Shown here piece after piece: positions 32,493 to 42,106 of a stretch of DNA of 64,000 bases. Source of the stretch: Phytophthora sp. 'mugwort' (lineage: Eukaryota > Oomycota > Peronosporomycetes > Peronosporales > Peronosporaceae); NCBI GenBank assembly GCA_033558025.1, contig JAUCEF010000004.1:2232001-2296000 (forward strand). Reading direction: 5' to 3'. Made by a program: the position numbers and the translations under genes. Each line of letters begins with the position of its first letter. Positions within the stretch are counted from its first letter, which is position 1. Under the pieces are notes generated by a model, which did not search any database, was not told where the DNA came from, and saw only the letters and a list, made by a program, of their open reading frames with translations.

Positions 32493-33173
32493 CTGTAAAA
32501 CCTGAGATTGTGTCCGATCTCTCTAATAGTGCCCCACCTCTGATTATGATTATATCGGAGCCCCCATAAATCAACTGCGACGACAAGTGCGTTGGCCATT
32601 GGCGAGTCGCTGGGTCACCCTCCTCAGTGAGGACGCCGGACGAGCTCAGGGAACAGATTTTCACCTTTCGTTGCCAATTTCTAGTCGTGGCGATGAAGCG
32701 CAAGTTCACGGTGGAAGAAAACTGGCCTGTAGTCTAAAACTGGAGGCTTCGAGCGTCCGAGCGGATGCCAAGAAGCATAAGCTCGACAGGGTAGATTAGT
32801 GGGGGGGTCAGAAGAGTGAGCTCCAGTTTGTCAAAAGCGGGCGCTATAGTCTCCCTGGTGGTGGCCGATTTGTCGTGTCCGACGAACATACGTTCACGCT
32901 GCTGGAGATAATCTGGAGCCCGCGTTACGCCGAGCATGATTGTCTTTTGGCTACTAGCTGGGTCGCTGAGCACGCTGGGACAGCATTACACGTCTCGAAC
33001 GGGTGGCTTCAGAGTTTCCTAGTGCGGAACAATCTTGTTCTGCGTCGGACGACTAGCAAACCTAAGTTAACGATGGAGCTGAAGTTTCAATACCCCATCC
33101 CTTTAATAGTGCCCCATGTAATGGGTGGGGTACTACGTTAGTGCCTCATGGGGAAGTATCCCAGGTTTTACAG
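32493..33173 (+). mobile_element. 681-bp pogo-like non-autonomous element
   Basis: Terminal inverted repeats CTGTAAAACCTG (32493-32504) and CAGGTTTTACAG (33162-33173) are flanked by TA on each side (32491-32492, 33174-33175). AATAGTGCCCCA occurs just inside both ends. Inside are fragments of a CENPB/Tc5-type DNA-binding domain on the plus strand: MKRKFTVEENW at 32692 and WLQSFLVRNNLVLRR near 33000. There is no DDE domain, so it could move only with a transposase made elsewhere. It sits wholly between the two phosphorylase paralogues and ends about 209 bp before the second start codon. Confidence 0.85.
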
Positions 33174-33214
33174 TAATATGTGCAAAGTCGAATTTTAGTT
33201 TCTGATTCGTTCAT

Positions 33215-33247
33215 GTATACATGTACTTGCTTTCAGTATACATGTAC
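33215..33247. promoter_or_regulatory. duplicated GTATACATGTAC motif upstream of PNP copy 2
   Basis: The 12-mer GTATACATGTAC occurs at 33215-33226 and again at 33236-33247. The two starts are exactly 21 bp apart (two helical turns), about 135 bp before the start codon of the second phosphorylase. Spaced identical sites suggest a dimeric factor-binding element; no factor can be named. Confidence 0.35.
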
Positions 33248-33381
33248 CTTCGTGCGCCTTCACCAACCAACTGCTGCCCATCCCCTATGTGCTAGTCGCG
33301 CGCGTACGGACTGTAATGATGGTCAGTCTTCAGCACGCCAACGTCGGAAGTGCGCCATCTCCTCGAAGAAACCCAAGCGCC

Positions 33382-34359
33382 ATGATGAACGACATGAAGG
33401 ATGCGGTAGCCAAGCAGGTAGCAGCTTCCTCCTCGACTCCCACGCAGCCACAGAGCGAGGAAAACTTTAACTTTACTCCTCGTTCCAACAACTCCGAAGA
33501 GACTGTCGCTAAGGAGCGCATCGACATCATAAATGACTTCCTCCAGGATCGTGTCACCACTCACCCACTCATCGGAGTCATCTGCGGTTCTGGCCTCGGC
33601 GGCCTTAGCAATTGCCTCTCTAACCAGGAGGTTATCAAGTACGAGGACATTCCACAGTTCCCGCGCTCCACCGTTGAGGGCCATGCTGGCGAACTGGTGT
33701 TCGGTGACCTAAACGGCATCCACGTCGTATGTATGCGCGGTCGCTTCCACTGCTATGAAGGATATTCTATGCAAGAAGTCACGCTGCCCGTTCGCGCCAT
33801 GTACTTGCTCGGCATCAAGTACTTGTTGGTGACTAACGCTGCGGGAGGGCTGAACCCGGACTATAGCGTCGGCGACCTGATGATCCTGAACGATCATTTA
33901 AACATGCCCGGTTTATCGGGCCAGCATCCGTTGATCGGTCCGAACGACGCTCGTTTTGGTGGTCGATTCATACCCCTTTCGAACTGCTACGATGAAAAGC
34001 TTCAGGATCTGGCATTCGGTGTGGCAGAAAAACTTGGTCTTGCCCACAAGGTTCAACGTGGCGTGTACTGCTTCGTTTCCGGCCCTACCTATGAAACTCC
34101 GACGGAGGCTCACTTCTTAAGACTCGTTGGGTGTGATGCTGTCGGCATGAGCACGGCTCCTGAGGCAATAGTGGCTGCGCACTGCGGCCTCAAGACGATT
34201 GGGCTCTCTATCATTACGAATAAGGCTCTCTTTCCGGGGGAAAAGGGTACCGCAGCCTGCCATGAAGAAGTCATTGAGACGATTCTGGCCACGCAACAAG
34301 ATATTGAGACGTTTGTGCGAGACCTGATCATCGCAGTCGGCACGCAGCACCAGTCGTAA
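33382..34359 (+). CDS. purine nucleoside phosphorylase, copy 2
   Basis: A single exon of 325 residues. ATG 33382 is chosen because MMND matches copy 1; ATG 33316 is a longer alternative. It is closely similar to copy 1 from VAKERIDIINDFLQ onward and keeps CGSGLGGL, the FHCYEGY block, VTNAAGGLNP, GPTYETPTE and ITNKA. Differences include GMSTAPEAIVAAHCGL (Val to Ala in copy 2) and ECRF changed to EAHF after the base-binding region. Its N-terminal extension is shorter and unlike copy 1. Codon use is more relaxed than in copy 1. The pair is a tandem duplication later separated by a transposon. Confidence 0.92.
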   Translation: MMNDMKDAVAKQVAASSSTPTQPQSEENFNFTPRSNNSEETVAKERIDIINDFLQDRVTTHPLIGVICGSGLGGLSNCLSNQEVIKYEDIPQFPRSTVEGHAGELVFGDLNGIHVVCMRGRFHCYEGYSMQEVTLPVRAMYLLGIKYLLVTNAAGGLNPDYSVGDLMILNDHLNMPGLSGQHPLIGPNDARFGGRFIPLSNCYDEKLQDLAFGVAEKLGLAHKVQRGVYCFVSGPTYETPTEAHFLRLVGCDAVGMSTAPEAIVAAHCGLKTIGLSIITNKALFPGEKGTAACHEEVIETILATQQDIETFVRDLIIAVGTQHQS

Positions 34360-34652
34360 ATAAATAGCGCGATTTAAGTATTGGTTTGTTAGTTAGGTAT
34401 GGTAAATGTCATTCACCGCAAGCCTTGCACTTACCAGTCTTGCAGGCTAGACGAGATGTAATATATGCATTATGGTGGCATGCATAACAGCGATGCAACC
34501 GAAGCTGAAGGTGGTATACAGTCTACTAGGCTGGGCTGGATATTGAGATGCACAGGGTTTGACGACATCTTACAAGATCGTTTAGCTGTGGGTTCTATTG
34601 ACTGCGTGCCCAACAAATAACAGTTTAAGATATTGGGCTGCTACTTCCCCAC

Positions 34653-37008
34653 TTACACGCTCTTCACGGACCGTTCGAAAAACTTGATGCATCCGTCGTA
34701 GCTCGCGCTTACAATCAATCCTGTGCAGGCGTTCGCGTTCACGTCGTCACTTGCCTCGAGCTTTGACTTGACCATGGCGAAAGTACTCGCGGGAGCAAAC
34801 AAGGCAACCGTGACAATGCCGTTGGGAGGCTCGGCAGCTGAAAAAGATGTGCGATAACAGTGATTGTTAGCAAAATTACAAGCGCGTATTAGCCCCTACC
34901 GGTCCGTACCTGAAAAGAATTCGTAGGAAGAATTCCGATCCTGTTTACTACTTTTTACGATACTCATGGATCGAAGGTATCTGGTAAAGGAACGGAGGGT
35001 CACATTAAGAAAGCTGGCAAGCTAGAGTGATCACAACTGCTTTCCAAACAAACCTTGCTTTGTTCCAAACGTAGACTGAGCCGTTCTCGGATCCGCAAAT
35101 CACGAAGTCTCCGTCTTGGCTAGAAAACAATGGCATGAGTAGAACACTGGTGAAATATGAATCCTTTTGGAATACAGTCGTCTACAAACTCCCACCTGAA
35201 GCGCCCCTTGATTTGGAGATGTCCATTGACAAGACCCTTGTACTTGCATATTCGAGAATAGTTGTCTACCGAGAAGAGCCTCATGCGCGAATCATTCGTG
35301 CTGACCAAGAAATATTTCCCCTCTGGGTCAAACTCGATACCCGTGACTTTCCGTCCCTTTCTCATTGATCCGCGGCTGTTTCGACACTCAATTTGAGTGT
35401 AGTAATTCATCTGCTGGTGCGAGTTGACTTGGTAGAAGATGCATTGACCGTTTAGCAAGCCAACAATGGCTCGTGTACCGCTTGGGTTAAAGCTGGCAGC
35501 TGTGATCATCACTGGTGTTTGAACATAGGACACCACGCAGCCGTCTGGAATGTCCCAAATCCGCGCCTTATTGTCAAAGCACCCGGACAAAAAGTATCGG
35601 TCCTCCTGCGATATTCAAACCCAACAATTTGTATCAAAGTAACATATAAGATGCAGTTTAAGGATCCAACGAACCTTTGGATGGAAGTCTACTGCAGGTA
35701 CACTATCCGGGTGGTGAAATACATGCAAACAGTCTTCACGTGAAATGTGCCACAGCCGAACCGTCTGAAGAAACGCAAGACTCTCTTTAGTAGGGACCCA
35801 TAGTGGCATGGTATGTATGAATCAAACCTTGTCCATTGATGCTGACAGGATAAAGTTGCTGCGACTCCACGATACATCAACAATCGGCATGGTATGTCCC
35901 TACGATAATGGAAGTCACTCGTTAGATACGGATAACTACTCGCGCGCACCTCGAAATTTCAAACGACTTACTTGGTATGATCTTTCTGGCTCAGCGTCGA
36001 GAATTTGTTTTTCGTCGCTCTCTCTTGTCAGTTTTGCATCATCTTCAGAACTGATTTGAACTCTCCAAACACGTAAGATGGTATCTTGCCCTCCAGACAC
36101 CAGTCGGGCACCGTCATGACTAAATTTCATCGTCCAAATGGTGCCAATGTGTTTCGATAACGTCTGTGCTAAACACAAGTCTTCAAGGTCCCGTTTCTCT
36201 TTCTTGCACGGTGTCACCTGAAGGCCATGATGCTCATCTAGTCAGTACACAATCTGAAAAGGAAGCAAAAGCAGTATCTATAGAGAAACGTACCGGGATG
36301 TGATTCCTTTTCATGGGTTCTTTCGCTTTGGACTTCATCGGGAACTTGGACATGATTTTGGTAAGCGAAGGTCGCCTGGTCTTGGTTCGTTTGACCTGTT
36401 CATATTTACTCAGCGAGCTTTCCTCTAAATCATCGTGATTTAATTACAAAAGCCACGCACCTCCTCTTCTTGTGGGGCTACAAAATTGTTTGGGAAAATG
36501 GAGTACGAATTCGCAGGCATGCTGGCCAGATCTCGGATGTCGAAAACCTCGCCCGTGTCCTTGTTTTTCACAATATATTTGTTCTCGTCCGGGTCGATTC
36601 GCTTGCTCTCGAGCTCAGGTCCTCGTGATTGCTGGTTGGTTGGTGCATTTGCGGCTACAATTGAGAAAAAGCATGACAGCGGTCAGTGCTCAACTCTCCA
36701 TGTTAAGAACCACCCGTACATACCTGCAGACGCTTGTCGTGAGGCGTCTGCTTCCAGGCCCTCATGGGCGTCATAGAACTACATAAAACGGTAAGAATAA
36801 TTTCCCAGGTCAGTCTCCATTTGCACTGTACGCTGACACCGCTGCAACTCACGTCTTCGTCCGACATCAGTCCGCTATCTTCGTGTCTCGGCGCTCGGCC
36901 ATGTTCTGAGCGAGTCCTAGTCGGCAAAGCTGGGTTCGGGGCGGGTGGCGCCATGCTCACACGTGCACTACTGCTGTCAGTTCTAGCACGAGCCTCCGCC
37001 GTGTCCAT
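34653..37008 (-). CDS. WDR44-like WD40 protein
   Basis: Eleven exons on the minus strand: 37008-36853, 36778-36724, 36654-36461, 36395-36294, 36217-35972, 35899-35828, 35764-35675, 35605-35196, 35119-35054, 34947-34910 and 34837-34653. They give 537 residues. The WD40 region carries blocks close to WDR44: HIGTIWTMKFSHDGARLVSG, VDVSWSRSNFILSASMDK, TVRLWHISREDCLHVF with the HHPD/FHP block, FLSGCFDNKARIWDIPDG and SRICKYKGLVNGHLQIKGRF. Animal WDR44 binds Rab11 and acts in endosome recycling and ciliogenesis control; function here is inferred. The N-terminal third is disordered and Lys-rich. It shares a 137-bp divergent promoter with SPAG1. Confidence 0.85.
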
Positions 37009-37145
37009 ATTCCTGCAGTTTCCCCCGGCTTCAGTGCGCGGAAGGCGTCGCAGCTATAAATAAACTTCAACCAAAGGACCATCACTCCTCAATTTGAAGC
37101 GACGCTCTGGAAGGATCCACATTTCGGCTATTGTTCAAGACGAGG
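37009..37145. promoter_or_regulatory. 137-bp divergent promoter, WDR44-like / SPAG1
   Basis: Only 137 bp separate the two divergent start codons, so the pair must share a bidirectional promoter. CTATAAATAA near 37053-37062 is TATA-like on the plus strand, and CTCAATTTGAAG near 37087-37098 resembles the oomycete initiator region. These motif calls are by eye. Confidence 0.45.
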
Positions 37146-38432
37146 ATGACGATCGCCAATGCACCGGAGCCCGACTTCTTCTCGCTACACACGCGCAAGC
37201 CCAAGACCATCGATGTGGACATGCTGGACTATGGCTTCGTGGAGAGCTGCACCGATCTGGACGAGCTCAAGGGGATCCTGGCGACGCTTCGATCGGGCAA
37301 GGAGGGTCGCTATCCCGACCTGGAAAAAGCCGTGGAGGACCGCATCCTGGCCGTGCTTCCCGAGCGAGAGCGGAACAAAATCCTACGTATGCGTTCAGGG
37401 CCGACAACCAATGAGATGACCTCCGAAATCGATGATCTGGCCAGCTGGGCGGCTACCATGGACCTCAAGAACGAGGCACTGAAGAGACAGACACCGATTA
37501 CGCGAGAACTGCCGCCGGTCCGAGGGCAAAACGTGTCCGCAGAAACTCAGTCAGAGCTTGTACGAGACCCAAGGAAGCTGACAAGCGCAGAGAAAGCTGA
37601 GCAAAAGAAGTCGAAGGCGATCCCAGCGTACGATTTCAGGTCGTGGGAAAAGTACGATGTTGACAAAGCACTGGAAGAAATTGATCAGGAGAGCGAGCAA
37701 GCGCGGGAGCAGGCGCGAAAACAGCGAGAGGAGCAGGAGAAACGTGCAGCAGCTCGTAAACGAGAGCTTAAATCTCTCCCCAAGTCGGTAGAGCTGGAAA
37801 AGCTCGAGCCAGAAACACGAAAACTGTATGCAGGGTACGAGAAGCAAAAAGGAAACGACTGCTTCAAGGCAAACGAACTGGAGATGGCATTGCTACACTA
37901 CACTCGCAGTATGGCTTACGACGACACCGATGCAATTCTCTACGCTAATCGCGCACTGGTGCACTTACGTTTGAAGAACTTTGCAGCAGCTGAAGGTGAT
38001 TGCACGCGAGCTATTGTGCTTGATCCTGCCTACATGAAGGGATGGAGTCGTCGTGGGATGACTCGGTATCGAAGAGGTAAGTATGGCGAGTCCGTGCAGG
38101 ACTTCGAAGAGGCACTACGCTTAGAGCCTGACAATCGAGAGGTGGCAAAGCTGATGAAAGCGGCAAATGAAAAGCACAATGAGGTGAACGGCACTTTTCT
38201 CAACAACCAGACATCACCTGCCAAACAAGACGAGCTTGCGGAGAAGCCTTTCAAGCGCTTCGAGATCATCGAGGACGACGACGAGGAAGAAGAAACAAGT
38301 CAGCAGAAAAGCAACCAAAGCGCACACAACCAGCAGTTTGAAGGGAGCAACGCATCCGAGAAGCCCTTCACACGTTTTGAGATCATTGAGGAGGAGGGAT
38401 CGGAAGACGAGGATGACGAGGATGACGATTAG
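37146..38432 (+). CDS. SPAG1: SPAG1 homologue (dynein-arm assembly factor)
   Basis: A single exon of 428 residues from ATG 37146. The N-terminus (DMLDYGFVESCTDLDELKGI and LRSGKEGRYPDLE) aligns with the N-terminus of animal SPAG1, as does LPPVRGQN. A three-repeat TPR domain spans about residues 228-345 (GNDCFKANELEMALLHYTRS, AILYANRALVHLRLKNFAAA, RRGKYGESVQDFEEALRLEP). The C-terminus has a duplicated motif, EKPFKRFEIIEDDDE and EKPFTRFEIIEEEGS, then an acidic tail. SPAG1 works with HSP90/HSP70 and R2TP to preassemble axonemal dynein arms in the cytoplasm. It is shorter than human SPAG1 (one TPR block, no C-terminal RPAP3-type domain seen). Confidence 0.85.
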   Translation: MTIANAPEPDFFSLHTRKPKTIDVDMLDYGFVESCTDLDELKGILATLRSGKEGRYPDLEKAVEDRILAVLPERERNKILRMRSGPTTNEMTSEIDDLASWAATMDLKNEALKRQTPITRELPPVRGQNVSAETQSELVRDPRKLTSAEKAEQKKSKAIPAYDFRSWEKYDVDKALEEIDQESEQAREQARKQREEQEKRAAARKRELKSLPKSVELEKLEPETRKLYAGYEKQKGNDCFKANELEMALLHYTRSMAYDDTDAILYANRALVHLRLKNFAAAEGDCTRAIVLDPAYMKGWSRRGMTRYRRGKYGESVQDFEEALRLEPDNREVAKLMKAANEKHNEVNGTFLNNQTSPAKQDELAEKPFKRFEIIEDDDEEEETSQQKSNQSAHNQQFEGSNASEKPFTRFEIIEEEGSEDEDDEDDD

Positions 38433-38590
38433 AGGAGGGGAAACGACCTGATCGTCTTGATACCAAGTTAGCAAGGCAATTATCAGCGTAAATCCGTATA
38501 TTCGACTGTCACTCACAATGGGGGTAACTTTAGTTCTTGCATAGCGACCCCTGGTGTCTGCCTACCTTTGTTGTAATACATTCCTGTGAT

Positions 38591-39097
38591 CTAATCCGTT
38601 TCCATGTCAGTCGTCTGGCTGCCCTGCTCCGTAGGCTGACGCACAACGCCCAAGCCTGCCTTAGCTGTCGAGAGGAAGTAGGAGCGAGTGTCGCCGAAGG
38701 ACAGCACTGCCGCCTTCACGAGCATACCAGGCGAGAAGGCCTCCTCCATCACGAGCTTGTCGATGTCGTGGTTCCGCACGTCCTCCAGTCTGATCGTACC
38801 TGGGAAAGCTTCCTTCAGCACTGTATCACCCACGCATAGGATCTCTGCCATCACTTGTCGAGACGTGATCTTCGCCACACGGCAGAGGACAATGTCGCCG
38901 AGCCGCAGCACCTGGGCCGACGCAACCGTCTTGTTGGCCCGGGCCACTTCCACGACATTCTGCGAGATGCGCCACTTGCCGTAGATAGACGCGAAGATGG
39001 AACCGTCGTGCACGTATGCTCCGCTTCCGGCCTGGAGCTTGCCGTCCGCCGCGGCCAGGCGCTGGCCAGGCACCGCGACGTCTCCTGCGCTGCTCAT
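38591..39097 (-). CDS. EXOSC1: exosome cap subunit CSL4 (EXOSC1)
   Basis: A single exon of 168 residues. CSL4 is one of three S1/KH cap proteins of the nine-subunit RNA exosome that guide RNA into the core. The N-terminal VAVPGQRL and GAYVHDGSIFASIYG block, the S1 region (LRLGDIVLCRVAKITSRQVM) and FPGTIRLEDVR...DIDKLVMEEAFSPGM...VLSFGDTRSYFLSTA all fit the family. It ends VVRQPTEQGSQTTDMETD, without the zinc-ribbon cysteines of longer homologues. Its start codon lies 105 bp from that of POP5, divergently transcribed. Confidence 0.95.
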   Translation of the reverse strand: MSSAGDVAVPGQRLAAADGKLQAGSGAYVHDGSIFASIYGKWRISQNVVEVARANKTVASAQVLRLGDIVLCRVAKITSRQVMAEILCVGDTVLKEAFPGTIRLEDVRNHDIDKLVMEEAFSPGMLVKAAVLSFGDTRSYFLSTAKAGLGVVRQPTEQGSQTTDMETD

Positions 39098-39202
39098 GTC
39101 AGTTCAATGGCTGGTCAAAACGCGAAGTTTCAAATTACAATTTCAAGTTTCATAAAAGCCATAAAGAAACAAGTGGACGCCATACTTGTGAAGTACATCG
39201 AC

Positions 39203-39776
39203 ATGGTGCGGCTCAAGACACGCTACCTAGTGGTGGAGGCCACGGGCGCCCGCAAGCTGGCAGTCAAGAAGGAAGACATCGCTGTGCTGATCCGGGAGTC
39301 CATTAACAAGAGCTACGGGGATTCTGGTTCCGGGTTGTCGCAGTACGCGTTCCAAGGTGGACACCGATATGCAACGTTGATGGCACAAGGTATTGACTGA
39401 GGTTTTGTTTTCCTGTTACGCTGCAGTGCTGTACTACAACACGCAGACAAGACTCGCAGCCATCCGATGTGCGCGCGAAATGTGTAAGATGGTGGAGACG
39501 TCCCTGGTGTTCGTGACGGACGTGCACAACCAAGACATCAGCATCCGTGTGGCTCGCGTATGCGGTGCGGGCAGCTCAGTTGCAGCCAACACGCAGCAAC
39601 TACTAGACTAATAGAGTGTACCTGATGTATGTGTTTCTTCAGGCACGAGTCGTACGTGCAGAGAGCACCTGCTGAAGTTTTCCTTGGAACGGGCCAAGAT
39701 TATGAATTTGTACGCCATGCAGCCCAGCTTTGACGAGGAAGTACAAGCAGAAATCGCGCTTGTGGATCCGCAGTAA
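39203..39776 (+). CDS. POP5: RNase P/MRP subunit POP5
   Basis: Three exons (39203-39356, 39427-39564, 39643-39776) give 141 residues. POP5 is a core protein of RNase P and RNase MRP, needed for tRNA 5' processing and rRNA cleavage. MVRLKTRYLVVEAT at the start, VLYYNTQTRLAAIRCARE in the middle and CGTSRTCREHLLKF near the C-terminus match the family. An in-frame ATG at 39107 would add 32 residues and leave only 9 bp to the CSL4 start codon. I prefer 39203 because family members begin MVR(F/L)K. Reading through the second intron would end at a nearby stop, giving a variant C-terminus. Confidence 0.9.
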
Positions 39777-39946
39777 CTACGTCAGGCTATTTAATCTCAA
39801 GCAAACAAACATGCCGACGCAACAAATGCTTCAACGGGCACCCAAACTCATCTGCGTGCTGTACAGTTTGTATTGCCTGTTGCTTGAACGAAACTCGAAC
39901 AGCATTAGCCTGTCTACCATTGCACTTGTTCCTGCATGTCAACTGC

Positions 39947-40519
39947 CTATTCGATGGCCTTGCCCTGCTTCTCATACTCAGTCTCGATCTGCGAGCACTG
40001 GTAATCCACCTCGTCGAAGATCTCGCGCACGTTCTTGCCTGGCACCTCCATCACGTGCTTGGTGCCGTTGACTGATCACACACACGAATAAATTAATATC
40101 CAATAGTTGTTAGACACTCAGCTCTCCGCTCTCATTGCTGTCATACGACAACGTACTGAAGTCCAGCTTAATAGTGGGCTGCGAGCCCGTCAGCGTTGTC
40201 TGGTAATCGATCTCCGCCTTCGGATTCACCTTGCGCGTCTGTTGCCAGTGTAGAAGTACGGTCAGCGATACAGTGCACCTTCCCTTTAATTAAGCTTTGC
40301 AGCGCTCACCTTTTCCGCTGTCATCTGCCTGTAGAATTCACTGAGGACGTTTACAGCCACAGTCAACGAGGGTCGAGCATCATCAGCCCGTCAGTCGCCG
40401 CCAAATAACGACACGAAATGAGATACAGCTACTCACCAAGCGCCGGTCGCCCGCCGGTCGAAACTGGAGAAGGAAATCTTGGCCGACTTGAGGAAACGAA
40501 CCACGTTGCGCGCCGCCAT
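39947..40519 (-). CDS. MRPL53: mitochondrial ribosomal protein mL53
   Basis: Four exons on the minus strand (40519-40437, 40340-40310, 40238-40157, 40071-39947) give 106 residues. The start VVRFLKSAKISFSSFDRRA aligns with the N-terminus of animal mL53. EFYRQMTAEKTRKVNP and the INGTKHVMEVPGKNVREI block fit the thioredoxin-like fold of the large mitoribosomal subunit protein. The second exon is only 31 nt; its acceptor at 40341-40342 is set by phase. A stop-free stretch just upstream could be read if that acceptor were not used. It is divergent from SAP18, with 162 bp between start codons. Confidence 0.72.
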
Positions 40520-40681
40520 CTTCGCTACTGTTTGTTGGACTATCACCACCGCTCAATCGGTATCTCCCGCTTAAGTTACGTGCTTGCTAGAATCGAACTC
40601 AGTTGGGAGTGATCAGGTAAAGTACGATGCAGTGTAGATACTCTTTTTGGACGTCATTTTGTACCTAACGTTACAGCAGCG

Positions 40682-41310
40682 ATGCCCGAGGAGCGCGTGA
40701 TCGACCGCGAAAAGCACTGTCCCTTCTTGCTCCGCGTCTTCTTCAGCCTAGGCGCCCATAACAGGCAGGATAGCTGCTGAATTTCTGCCGCCTAGCGGGT
40801 CGCGTATTGGCGAGGAACTGATAGCGATTGCAATTGAAATGTATTTTCTTGCCTGTTGATGCAGAGCGGATGCGTTCGAAGCGCTGGACGACAATCCCGT
40901 CGCGAACGAGCTGCACATTTACACATGGTAAGCCACCGCAACGAGACTATTCAACGCTAAGATGTTCGTTGGCTGAATCAGCCGTTTAATTCTCGTGCAG
41001 GCCTGACGCAACACTGCGGGAGATTGCAGACCTGGTGCAAGACTCGAACACCGACGCTCAGAAGCCCAACATGCGTCTCAGCATCTGCGTCGTGTCGGAG
41101 ACAAGAGACGGAAGGTGAGGCTGCACTATGCTGCAATATCTAGGTTGTAGACGTCGAGGCTGATGCAAGTCGTGTGCTGGCTGCAGAGTTCTCATGCGGA
41201 AGGTTGGCTACGTGAACAGCAGTCATCGTCGATGCGCCGACGACTCCAAGACGCTCGCGATTGTGCGTTTCCATCCAGGTGATATGGTAGACATTGCGTT
41301 GGTCGAGTAA
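40682..41310 (+). CDS. SAP18: SAP18 (Sin3-associated / ASAP complex protein)
   Basis: Four exons (40682-40764, 40865-40927, 41001-41114, 41187-41310) give 127 residues. IDREKHCPFLLRVFFSLGAH, NELHIYTWPDATLREIADLV and the C-terminal KTLAIVRFHPGDMVDIALVE identify SAP18, a ubiquitin-fold protein. It is shared by the Sin3 histone-deacetylase complex and the ASAP/PSAP complexes of the exon junction. The first intron appears to use a GC donor (AACAG|gcagga); no GT donor nearby keeps the frame and the conserved N(R) junction. The C-terminus stops just after the ubiquitin-like core. Confidence 0.92.
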
Positions 41311-41448
41311 AGCAGTAGCAACAGCAGTAGCGAGACACAGGGATGCACCCAAATACAGCGTGTGTGTGAAAAGATAGTATCGACTTTTTCAAATCCGATA
41401 TTAGTTTTGACAGTGCCGCTGATTGCCTCGCGATACAGTTAGCAAAAT

Positions 41449-41985
41449 ATGGTGCTAGTGAGTGCGGACACGTTCCTGGCCAAGGTGGCAGAGTTCTATG
41501 CGGAGGTGCAGGGCTCCAAGGGCTCGGTGGCCGTCTCCTGCAAGAGTGGTGGGTATTATAGGGTCGATAATTCCCTGGTAACGCTGTAGCCTGACGTGCT
41601 GTGCGCTGCTTCGATCCAGTGCCAGTGGCCAAAGTGAACGGAAAAGCTCAGCAGAAAATCCTCAAGCTCACGGTGGAGGACGGAGAGCACGTGCTGCTAT
41701 TCCGCGCCTGCAAGTACGGCAATAACAAGCACAAGAAGAAATACAGCGCTGTGGTATGGATACAGAATCCGAGTGAGACTCGCGAGATGAGGAGCCTAAG
41801 TAAGTGACTGAGTGGATCGTGGACTTTGTTGTTGTTGTTTGGTGCAGGTGACGGCCGTGAACCACGCGTCTTTCCACGCGTCTCTGAGCCAGATTGTTAA
41901 GACCAAGGTGGACATTTCCGGCAAGGACGCGGTCGGAAAGGGTCCCAAGCGAGTGGTGGCGAAGGTTAAGAAGACCACGGAATAG
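41449..41985 (+). CDS. SRP14: signal recognition particle 14-kDa protein
   Basis: Three exons (41449-41548, 41620-41753, 41848-41985) give 123 residues. SRP14 pairs with SRP9 on the Alu domain of SRP RNA and pauses translation during targeting to the ER. MVLVSADTFLAKVAEFYAEV at the start, VLLFRACKYGNN with the basic KHKKKYSAVV strand, and VNHASFHASLSQIVKTK match the family. The C-terminal tail is Lys-rich (GKGPKRVVAKVKKTTE), as in animals and plants. The gene converges on ATAD5, with stops 122 bp apart. Confidence 0.93.
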
Positions 41986-42106
41986 ATAGAGAGGCAACAG
42001 GTCTAGAGATCGAGCGAGTATAGCGAAGAAAAAGAGGAGCGAAGGAGACCAAATGGAAAGAGTTCTCATGATTACAAACCACTGCAGAGGTGAGTACTTT
42101 TGTCTA

